This document shows positions 57,702-64,000 of a stretch of 64,000 nt of DNA, piece by piece. Position 1 is the stretch's first letter. The number at the start of each line of letters is the position of its first letter. The notes below the pieces were generated by a model. That model was not told the origin of the DNA, made no database searches, and saw only the letters and a program-made list of their open reading frames with translations. The DNA is from Streptomyces exfoliatus (lineage in GTDB: Bacteria > Actinomycetota > Actinomycetes > Streptomycetales > Streptomycetaceae), in contig NZ_JNZP01000018.1 in the NCBI RefSeq assembly GCF_000725545.1, positions 186,001-250,000 on the forward strand. The letters are read 5' to 3'. The position numbers and the translations under genes are program-made.

Positions 57702-59120
57702 GTGTCGCGGAGGCTGCTGCTGCGTACGGTCTGCACGGGGGTGCTCGCCGCGGCGACGGCGTTCACCGGGGTGACTGCTCCCGCGGGCGCCGCCGGCGCG
57801 CCGGAGCCGCCGGTGGAACCTCCGGCGGAGGCCCCGATCGCCTGGGCCGACCCGGCGGCGGAGCCGGTGGAGCCCGTCGATCCGGAGGCCGGGCCGGTGG
57901 ATCCCGCCGAGGGCGGGGACGAGGGCGAGGACGATGTCGAGGGCGCGGGCGCGGGCGAGGGCAAGGTCGAGGACGCGGGCGCGGGCGAGGCCGCGTCGGC
58001 TGCGCCGGCCGGACCCGACGCGGCCGACGCGGCCGACGGCCCCGACGCCCCCGAGAGCCCTGCCGCACTCGATGACGGCGCCGCTCTCCCTCCCCCCGGC
58101 GGCGACTCCGTCACCGCCCTGCTCACGCGTCTGCGGACGCTGTACCGGCAGGCCGAGGAGGCCACCGAGCGGTTCAACGCCGCCGAGGAGGCGCTGAAGC
58201 TCCAGACCGCCGACACCAAGAAGCTCACCGCCCGGCTCACCGCCGCCCGTACCGCCCTGGAGAAGGGGCGCGCCGCGGCCGGGCGGATCGCCCGGCACCA
58301 GTACCAGGGCAGGTCCGAACTCTCCTCCTACCTGCGGCTGCTCTTCGCGCCGGACCCCCGGTCCGCCCTGGACCAGGGACATCTGATGGCCCGGGCGGCA
58401 CGCGACCGCGCCGCGGCCCTGCCCCGGCTCGAAGGGGCCGAGCGGCAGGCGGCCGCCCTGGCGAGCGCCTCCCGGAAGGCCCTGGACCGGCAGCAGACCC
58501 TCGCCGCCGCCCAGCGCACCCGCCGCGACGAGGTGCGGGCCCGTCTCGCCGAGGTCGAGAAGCTGCTCGCCGGGCTCTCGCCGGAGCAGCTGGCCCGGCT
58601 CACCGAGCTCGAGCGGGCCGAGACGGCGGGCGCGCAGCGCGAACTCCTCGACTCCGGCGTCCTGGACGGCCGGCGGACCCCCTCCCGGGCGGGCGCGGAG
58701 GCGCTGCGGTTCGCGGTGGGCCAGATCGGCAAGCCGTACGAGTGGGGGGCGGAGGGCCCGGAGACGTACGACTGCTCGGGCCTCACCCAGCGGTCGTGGG
58801 CGGCGGCCGGCCGGGAGGTACCGCGCACCAGCCAGGAGCAGTGGGCGACCCTGCCCCGGGTGCCGCTGTCCGAGCTGCGCCCCGGGGACCTGGTGGTCTA
58901 CTTCCCGGGCGCCACTCATGTGGCGGTCTACCTGGGCGAAGGCCTTGTGGTCCAGGCCCCGCGTCCCGGCGGGAAGGTGAAGGTCTCCCCGATCGCGGCG
59001 AACCCGCTGCTCGGTGCCGTGCGCCCCGACCCGGGCGGCGAGCCCCTGGCCGCGTACAGCCCGCCCGCGCTTCCGGCGGGTGCCAGGGACGGCGAGGACG
59101 AGGGGTACGACCGCACCTGA
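57702..59120 (+). CDS. secreted NlpC/P60 endopeptidase with coiled coil
   Basis: 472 residues from GTG 57702 (GGAGGTGG upstream). Signal peptide to about residue 31 (AGA), a long Glu/Asp/Ala/Gly/Pro-rich linker, a coiled coil at about 135-320 (LYRQAEEATERFNAAEEALKLQ), then NlpC/P60 at about 340-450 with catalytic Cys358 (YDCSGLTQRSW) and His406 (THVAVYLG). It cleaves peptidoglycan stem peptides outside the cell, the coiled coil probably keeping it inactive, as in RipA-like enzymes. Confidence 0.93.
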   Translation: MSRRLLLRTVCTGVLAAATAFTGVTAPAGAAGAPEPPVEPPAEAPIAWADPAAEPVEPVDPEAGPVDPAEGGDEGEDDVEGAGAGEGKVEDAGAGEAASAAPAGPDAADAADGPDAPESPAALDDGAALPPPGGDSVTALLTRLRTLYRQAEEATERFNAAEEALKLQTADTKKLTARLTAARTALEKGRAAAGRIARHQYQGRSELSSYLRLLFAPDPRSALDQGHLMARAARDRAAALPRLEGAERQAAALASASRKALDRQQTLAAAQRTRRDEVRARLAEVEKLLAGLSPEQLARLTELERAETAGAQRELLDSGVLDGRRTPSRAGAEALRFAVGQIGKPYEWGAEGPETYDCSGLTQRSWAAAGREVPRTSQEQWATLPRVPLSELRPGDLVVYFPGATHVAVYLGEGLVVQAPRPGGKVKVSPIAANPLLGAVRPDPGGEPLAAYSPPALPAGARDGEDEGYDRT

Positions 59121-59163
59121 ACCCCCCTGGGCTCAACTCCCACGTTCCGCACACCCCTTGTTC

Positions 59164-59180
59164 TTGCAAGTAATATGCAA
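59164..59180 (+). promoter_or_regulatory. TTGCA-n7-TGCAA palindrome over a TAATAT -10
   Basis: The half-sites at 59164-59168 and 59176-59180 overlap TAATAT (59171-59176), a good -10 for the MFS gene that starts at 59233. The shape is typical of MarR- or TetR-type operators. No regulator gene is adjacent. Confidence 0.55.
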
Positions 59181-59232
59181 CAAGCTTGACGGGTCCTTAC
59201 TTGCCGCCCTGTCACGGACGCGGAGCCCCGTC

Positions 59233-60585
59233 ATGCCCAAGCTCTTGCCGGACACCGGACCTCAACGCACGCTCGCCGCCTCGAACTTCGTGAACACCGT
59301 CGGCAGCGGGCTCTTCCTGACCGCCGGCGTTCTCTACTTCACCCAGGCCGTACGCCTCCCGGCCGCGACCGTGGGCCTCGGGCTCGGGATCGCCGGGCTG
59401 CTCTCGCTCGCGGTGGGCATCGGCGTCGGCCATCTCGCGGACCGGCGGGGGGCGCGGGGCGTGTACGTGGCCACCCTGGTGGTGCAGGCGCTGGCCACGG
59501 GCGCCTTCGTGTTCGCCGACGGTTTCTGGCCGTTCGTCCTCGCCGTCTCGGCCGCCACCGGTGCGAAGGCGGCCGGCGGGGCGGCTCGCGCGCCGCTCGT
59601 ACGACACTACGGAGGGGACCGGCCGCAGGAGTTCCGTGCCTACCTGCGGGCCGTCACCAACGTCGGCATCTCCCTGGGCGCGCTGCTCGCGGGGTGGGCG
59701 GTCCAGGTCGGCACGCTCGACGCGTACCGGCTCCTCGTCCTCGGCAACGCGGTGGCGTTCGCGGCCTCCGCCGTCGTCCTGCTCCTGCTGCCACCCGTCG
59801 CGCCGGCGCCCGTCACGCGCGGGCCGCGGTGGATCGCGCTGCGGGACGGGCCGTATCTCGCCCTCACCGCGCTCGACGGGGTCATGGCCATCCAGTTCAA
59901 GGTGCTGACGGTGGCGATCCCGCTGTGGCTGGTGGGGTCCACCAGCGCCCCGCACTGGCTCGTCTCGGGCACGATGCTCGCCAACACCGTGCTCGTCGTC
60001 GCCCTCCAGGTGCGCGCGAGCCGCGGCATCGACTCCCCCCGCGCGGGCGGGCGCGCGTACCGCCGTGCCGGAGCGGCCTTCCTCGTCTCCTGCGCGCTCG
60101 TCGCGCTCTCGGCGGGGACGCCGGGGGTGGTGGCGGTCGGGCTGCTGCTGACCGCCGTGGTGGTCCACACCGTCGGCGAACTGTGGCACTCGGCGGGCGG
60201 CTTCGAGGTGTCGTACGCACTCGCCCCACCCCACGCCACCGGGCAGTACCTAGGCGTCTTCGGTCTCGGCGCCGGGCTGTCCGAGGCGGTGGGACCCGGC
60301 CTGCTCATCGCGCTGTGCGTCGGCTGGGGCCGCCCCGGCTGGTTCGCCGTGGGCGCTCTCTTCGCGCTCACGGGCCTGCTGACTCCGCTCGCGGTCCGCC
60401 GGGCGGAGGCGGGCCGCGCCGGGGCCGCGAGCCGTGTCTCTCAGTCGAAGAGGGCGACGACACCGATGATCCAGACCGTCACGAAGGCGGCGACGCCCAC
60501 CACGCAGCCGATGCCCGCGAGGACGCCACCGACCGTCCAGGGCTCGGCGGGCGCCTCGTCCGCCTCGTCCTCGTCCTCCTCGTAG
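59233..60585 (+). CDS. MFS transporter
   Basis: 450 residues from ATG 59233 (GGAG upstream) with about twelve membrane segments; GHLADRRGARGVYVATL is the MFS loop 2-3 motif. The last about 45 residues (RATTPMIQTVTKAAT, then SASSSSSS) are hydrophilic and lie antisense to the DUF6584 gene over 145 bp, so the natural C-terminus may have drifted. The substrate is unknown; efflux is likely. Confidence 0.9.
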   Translation: MPKLLPDTGPQRTLAASNFVNTVGSGLFLTAGVLYFTQAVRLPAATVGLGLGIAGLLSLAVGIGVGHLADRRGARGVYVATLVVQALATGAFVFADGFWPFVLAVSAATGAKAAGGAARAPLVRHYGGDRPQEFRAYLRAVTNVGISLGALLAGWAVQVGTLDAYRLLVLGNAVAFAASAVVLLLLPPVAPAPVTRGPRWIALRDGPYLALTALDGVMAIQFKVLTVAIPLWLVGSTSAPHWLVSGTMLANTVLVVALQVRASRGIDSPRAGGRAYRRAGAAFLVSCALVALSAGTPGVVAVGLLLTAVVVHTVGELWHSAGGFEVSYALAPPHATGQYLGVFGLGAGLSEAVGPGLLIALCVGWGRPGWFAVGALFALTGLLTPLAVRRAEAGRAGAASRVSQSKRATTPMIQTVTKAATPTTQPMPARTPPTVQGSAGASSASSSSSS

Positions 60586-60968
60586 GAGGCGGGGTCGTCC
60601 CAGTCGACCGGGCGCCGGGTCTCCTCGTCGCGGGCCGTCCTCAGTGCCGCGAGCTGTTCCTCCGCGAACGCAGTGGCGGCGAGCGTCTCGGGACCGCGCC
60701 ACGCGAGGGCCTTCATCCGCCGACCCGTGGACCTGTAGCGCGCCTCGAAGGCGGCGGTCTCGTCCTCGCTCCGGTCCTCTTCGAGGTACATCCAGCGCCC
60801 CGCCTCCGCGGCGTCGCCGTAGAGCCGGTACACCTCGGCCAGACGGCGGCGGAGGGTCAGGTCGGACGGGAAGGACGAGACGAGGCCGCGCAGGCGCTGG
60901 CGCGCCATCGGCACACGGCCGGCGGCCAGGTCCGCGTCCACGCGGTCCAGGGTGTTCGAGAGGGGCAT
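60441..60968 (-). CDS. DUF6584 family protein
   Basis: 175 residues from ATG 60968. The N-terminal TPR-like part (LDRVDADLAAGRVPMARQRL, then RRRLAEVYRLYGDAAEAGRWMY) is typical of DUF6584. An acidic stretch (DDPASYEEDEDEADEAP) leads to one C-terminal membrane segment (GVLAGIGCVVGVAAFVTVWIIGVVALF). Function unknown. Its 3' end overlaps the MFS gene in the opposite direction. Confidence 0.85.
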   Translation of the reverse strand: MPLSNTLDRVDADLAAGRVPMARQRLRGLVSSFPSDLTLRRRLAEVYRLYGDAAEAGRWMYLEEDRSEDETAAFEARYRSTGRRMKALAWRGPETLAATAFAEEQLAALRTARDEETRRPVDWDDPASYEEDEDEADEAPAEPWTVGGVLAGIGCVVGVAAFVTVWIIGVVALFD

Positions 60969-61208
60969 GCGCACATCATCGAACACGGAGGCCGGACGGT
61001 TCGAGCCCTTTACGGCGGGCTTCCACGCACAGGTCGGCGTCTTCACGGCCCTCGGCCGGACGGTGGACCCGCTCAAGGGAGGCTGATGGTGGTCGTTCCT
61101 GAACCTGGTGCTCGCGACGGTGGTGGCGTTCGGAGTGGACGTGTTCGGGGGCCTCTTCCTGCCCGGTGCCTTCCCGCCGCCGAGGCGGCCCGGAGGGTGA
61201 GTTCCGAT

Positions 61209-61261
61209 GGGCCGGAGGGGTACTGGTCATCGGCTACGACCACCAGTACCCCTCCGGTCCC
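61209..61261 (-). terminator. terminator of the flavoprotein operon
   Basis: GGGCCGGAGGGGTACTGGT (61209-61227) pairs with ACCAGTACCCCTCCGGTCCC (61242-61261) with one G-T wobble; it is 25 bp after the stop of the monooxygenase. I see no supportable gene in 60969-61208. Confidence 0.85.
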
Positions 61262-61285
61262 ACTCCGGCACGCGCCGGCGGGCGG

Positions 61286-62521
61286 TCAGTTTCCGGTGAG
61301 CGAGGCCAGGTAGGCGTTCGTCTTCTCCGGGTCGAAGAAGAAGTTCTCGAAGTCCGACGGGTCGTTGAAGCCGTTCGCGAAGCGGTCGGCGATCGGCTGG
61401 AGCTGGCCGGCCGCGCCGAGCAGGTTGAGGACGTGCTCCGGCGGCGGGGCGAGCATCGCGTTCGTCCACTTGGTGACGTGCTGGGCCGTCTGCCAGTAGC
61501 GGTCGAAGGCGCCCCGCATCCACTCCTCGTCGAAGGGCTTCTCGCCGTGCTCGACGATGGCGGCGAGGTACGCGGCGGCGCACTTGGACGCCGAGTTGGA
61601 GCCCTGTCCCGTGATCGGGTCGTTGGCGACGACGACGTCGGCGACGCCGAGGACCAGTCCGCCGCCGGGGAGGCGGCCGATCGGGTTGCGGACGGTCGGC
61701 GCGTACCGGCCGGCGAGGGTGCCGCCGGCGTCGGTCAGTTCGACCTTGGTGGCCCGCGCGTACTCCCAGGGCGTGAACTTCTCCATCAGCTCCAGGGTCA
61801 GCGACAGGTGCTCCGCCGGGTCCTTCACGCCCTGGAAGGCGTCGAGCGGGCCGCCCGGGACGCCCTCCCAGAAGAGGATGTCGGCACGGCCGCCGGTGGT
61901 CAGCGTCGGCATGACGAAGAGTTCGCCGACGCCCGGGACGATGTTGCAGCGGACCGCGTCGAAGTCCGGGTGCTCGGGGCGCGGGCCGAGGCCGTGGACG
62001 TACGCGACGGCCAGCGCGCGCTGCGGCTCGCTGTACGGGGAGCGGGAGGCGTCCCGGCCGAACATGGAGACCAGTTCGCCCTTGCCCGCCGCGACGAGCA
62101 CCAGGTCGTAGCTGCGGGAGAAGTAGTCCAGGTCGCCGACGGCCGCGCCGTGTATGACCAGCTGGCCGCCGCGCTGGGCGAAGGTCTCCATCCAGCCGGC
62201 CATCTTGACCCGCTGGTCGACGGACTGGGCGTACCCGTCGAGCTTCCCGACCCAGTCGATCAACCGGCCGGAGTCGGGGCCCGCGACGGAGACGCCGAGG
62301 CCCTCGATGCGCGGGGCCTGGGACTCCCAGAAGTCGAGGCCGAGATCACGCTCGTGCTGGAGCGCGGTGTCGAACATGCACTGGGTGGACATGACCCGGC
62401 CGGACCGGATCTCGTCCGCCGTCCGGTTCGACATGAGGGTGACCTCGTACCCCCGCGACTGGAGTCCGAGGGCGAGCTGCAGGCCTGACTGGCCCGCGCC
62501 GACTATGAGTATCTTCCGCAT
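61286..62521 (-). CDS. styrene/indole monooxygenase-like FAD protein (StyA type)
   Basis: 411 residues from ATG 62521 (GGAG eight bases upstream). The FAD-binding GxGxxG is in ILIVGAGQSGLQLALGL; GVADVVVANDPITGQGSNSASKCAAAY holds the second flavin motif. This layout matches two-component styrene/indole monooxygenase oxygenase subunits, which need a separate reductase (none here). It follows cvnD by 47 bp and is probably in the conservon operon. Confidence 0.87.
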   Translation of the reverse strand: MRKILIVGAGQSGLQLALGLQSRGYEVTLMSNRTADEIRSGRVMSTQCMFDTALQHERDLGLDFWESQAPRIEGLGVSVAGPDSGRLIDWVGKLDGYAQSVDQRVKMAGWMETFAQRGGQLVIHGAAVGDLDYFSRSYDLVLVAAGKGELVSMFGRDASRSPYSEPQRALAVAYVHGLGPRPEHPDFDAVRCNIVPGVGELFVMPTLTTGGRADILFWEGVPGGPLDAFQGVKDPAEHLSLTLELMEKFTPWEYARATKVELTDAGGTLAGRYAPTVRNPIGRLPGGGLVLGVADVVVANDPITGQGSNSASKCAAAYLAAIVEHGEKPFDEEWMRGAFDRYWQTAQHVTKWTNAMLAPPPEHVLNLLGAAGQLQPIADRFANGFNDPSDFENFFFDPEKTNAYLASLTGN

Positions 62522-62568
62522 GGGTGGTGCTCCTGGCGTGACGGTCGTGTCAGTCGTGACGGGGAGGA

Positions 62569-63300
62569 CTATTCGGGGGTTGCTTCGAGCGCGTGCGCGA
62601 CCATCGCGAGCAGGCTCTCGACGACGCTGTACCGCTTGCGCGCGTCCATGATCACCACGGGTACGTGCGGCGGCACGGTCAAAGCTTCCCTGACGTCCTC
62701 CGCCTCGAACACCTCGGTGCCCTCGAAGTGGTTGACGGCCACGATGTACGGAAGTCCACAGCTCTCGAAGTAGTCGAGGGCCGGGAAGCAGTCGGTGAGC
62801 CTGCGGGTGTCGGCGAGCACGATCGCGCCGATCGCGCCGCGCACCAGGTCGTCCCACATGAACCAGAAGCGCTGCTGTCCCGGCGTGCCGAAGACGTACA
62901 GCACCAGGTCGTTGTCGAGCGTGATCCGGCCGAAGTCCATCGCCACCGTGGTGGTGAGCTTGTCCGGGGTGGCGCTGAGGTCGTCGGTGTCCTCGCTCGC
63001 CCGCGTCATCAGCGCCTCGGTCTGGAGCGGGGTGATCTCCGAGACCGCGCGGACGAAGGTGGTCTTGCCCACGCCGAAGCCGCCCGCGACGACGATCTTC
63101 GTCGCTATCGGGGCGCGGGTGTGGTCGAGCTGCCAGTCCTGGGCCCCGTCGTCGGCGTCCGGGACGGGGGCCGGAACAGGGGTCGGGGTGTGCGAGCCGG
63201 CGGTATCCCGTTCGAACGGATCGGCCTTGGGCTGCGCGGGGATGCCGGCGACCGACGGAGAATCGGAGACGGCGGAGGCGTCAGAGACGACGGAGTCCAC
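62569..63300 (-). CDS. conservon GTP-binding protein CvnD
   Basis: 243 residues from GTG 63300. A disordered N-terminus of about 60 residues precedes a small-GTPase fold with P-loop GGFGVGKTT (73-81), the G2-like TTTVAMDFGRI, G3-like FGTPGQQRFWFMW and NHFEG in the N/TKxD position. CvnD proteins are Ras/MglA-like switches of Streptomyces conservons, working with CvnA-C at the membrane. It overlaps cvnC by 20 bp. Confidence 0.93.
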   Translation of the reverse strand: MDSVVSDASAVSDSPSVAGIPAQPKADPFERDTAGSHTPTPVPAPVPDADDGAQDWQLDHTRAPIATKIVVAGGFGVGKTTFVRAVSEITPLQTEALMTRASEDTDDLSATPDKLTTTVAMDFGRITLDNDLVLYVFGTPGQQRFWFMWDDLVRGAIGAIVLADTRRLTDCFPALDYFESCGLPYIVAVNHFEGTEVFEAEDVREALTVPPHVPVVIMDARKRYSVVESLLAMVAHALEATPE

Positions 63301-63712
63301 TCAGCACCCTTTCGAGGAGCGCGCGGTCGGGCTGGCCGGTGCCGTGACCGGTCCCGTACACACGGATCTTTCCCTGGTCGGCCAGGTCGCTGAGGAGCAC
63401 CCGGACGACCCCCAACGGCATCTTCAACAGCGCCGAGACCTCCGCGACCGTCCGCATCCGGCGGCAGATCTCGACGATCGCCCGCATCTCCGGCATCAGA
63501 CCGCGGGCGCCGGGCCCGCCGTCCGTCAGGACCTTGCGGGCGGCGGGCGCTTCGAGCGCCGCCACGAAGGTCTCGACGAGCAGGACGTGGCCGAAGCGGG
63601 TACGACCGCCGGTCAGCGAATACGGGCGTACGCGCGCGGGGCGCCGGCCGTCTCCGCGTACCGGCAGCCGGTGGGCGTGGGGCCCCGGGTAGGCCGAAGA
63701 AGCTGAGGTCAC
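63281..63712 (-). CDS. conservon protein CvnC (DUF742)
   Basis: 143 residues. The DUF742 winged-helix-like domain is clear (VRPYSLTGGRTRFGHVLLVE, then EICRRMRTVAEVSALLKMPLGVVRVLLSDL). It overlaps cvnB by 4 nt (ATGA) and cvnD by 20 bp. Confidence 0.94.
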   Translation of the reverse strand: MTSASSAYPGPHAHRLPVRGDGRRPARVRPYSLTGGRTRFGHVLLVETFVAALEAPAARKVLTDGGPGARGLMPEMRAIVEICRRMRTVAEVSALLKMPLGVVRVLLSDLADQGKIRVYGTGHGTGQPDRALLERVLSGLRRL

Positions 63713-64000
63713 TGGGGGCTCTCCATCGATTTGCGCAGCTCGCTGCGGACTTCGGGGGTGAGTACGTGACCGGCGCGGCCCACGAAGAGCGCCATGTGGT
63801 ACGCCACGACGCTCATGTCGCAGTCGGGCGTGGCGTGTACGCCGAGCAGCGAACCGTCGCTGATCGACATCACGAAGACGCTGCCCTCCTCCATCGCCAC
63901 CATGGTCTGCTTGACCCCGCCGCCGTCCATCAGGCGGGCGGCGCCGATGGTCAGGCTGCCGATGCCGGAGACGATGGTGGCCAGGTCGGCGCTGGAGCCG
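63709..64000 (-). CDS. conservon roadblock/LC7 protein CvnB, N-terminus beyond window
   Basis: The last 96 codons are seen. SADLATIVSGIGSLTIGAA, then MVAMEEGSVFVMSISDGSLLGVHA and VAYHMALFVGRAGHVLTPEVRSEL are the roadblock/LC7 domain of CvnB. It acts as partner of CvnA and CvnD. The start, and presumably cvnA, lie to the right. Confidence 0.93.
   Translation of the reverse strand, partial: GSSADLATIVSGIGSLTIGAARLMDGGGVKQTMVAMEEGSVFVMSISDGSLLGVHATPDCDMSVVAYHMALFVGRAGHVLTPEVRSELRKSMESPQ

Noticed and set aside
57660..58919. A 419-codon minus-strand open frame
   Set aside because: Antisense to the NlpC/P60 gene, whose signal peptide, coiled coil and catalytic residues are clear.
61077..61198. 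Hydrophobic reading WWSFLNLVLATVVAFGVDVF on the plus strand
   Set aside because: Preceded directly by a TGA in the same frame and without a start codon or ribosome binding site; could be a relic of a membrane protein but too short to support.

Overview
The window is high-GC actinomycete chromosome. GTG and TTG starts, 4-nt ATGA/GTGA gene overlaps, leaderless promoters, a sigmaR-type promoter before rpmE, a DasR-type chitinase promoter, a Ku/LigD-type end-joining locus and a conservon all point to Streptomyces. From memory, gene order around the ATP synthase operon matches the S. coelicolor core region (about SCO5351-SCO5386), with further genes familiar from nearby loci to the right. Nothing here looks like a prophage, a CRISPR array or a large biosynthetic cluster.

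Left part (1-12 kb): a truncated P-loop/TPR-like protein; a STAS anti-anti-sigma protein; 3-hydroxybutyryl-CoA dehydrogenase; a TetR regulator divergent from a two-gene ABC exporter; a PduO-type cobalamin adenosyltransferase; a membrane protein with a His/Gly-rich tail; a NarL-type two-component pair; and a secreted CBM2-FnIII-GH18 chitinase with an almost textbook regulated promoter.

Centre (12-38 kb, nearly all minus strand): DUF2550, then the complete ATP synthase operon atpI-B-E-F-H-A-G-D-C. Upstream of it lie a translation and cell-envelope cluster (rho, LCP protein, rpmE, prfA, prmC, sua5, a phosphatase-like protein, glyA, wecA-like) and the aspartate-family genes (a catalytically truncated ArgS-like protein, lysA, hom, thrC, thrB). 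A single-domain response regulator and tRNA-Arg(CCG) close the block. Just beyond the tRNA is a decayed gene that I read as a saccharopine-dehydrogenase remnant.

Right part (38-64 kb): a secreted beta-propeller-like protein; a Pro/Gly-rich small protein; a DUF4239 membrane protein; an M4 metalloprotease; Ku divergent from separate LigD-type polymerase and ligase genes; a HEAT-repeat protein; a lipoprotein-histidine kinase pair without a response regulator, followed by a SEDS/class B PBP pair; two divergent non-heme diiron proteins with a TetR regulator; an NlpC/P60 endopeptidase; an MFS transporter; a DUF6584 protein; and a conservon (CvnB-C-D) followed by a styrene/indole-monooxygenase-like flavoprotein.

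The most unusual observations are these. The low-molecular-weight tyrosine-phosphatase-like protein has Ser in place of the nucleophilic Cys. A 143-bp tandem duplication copies that gene's 3' end. A 38-bp tandem duplication at the SEDS-PBP junction makes a relay of GTGA-coupled 13-codon mini-ORFs. Small intergenic repeats have entered coding sequence, at the start of prmC and at the end of the DUF2550 gene (with a 13-bp duplication that preserved the stop). The ArgS-like protein has no catalytic core, and the diiron pair is divergently arranged.
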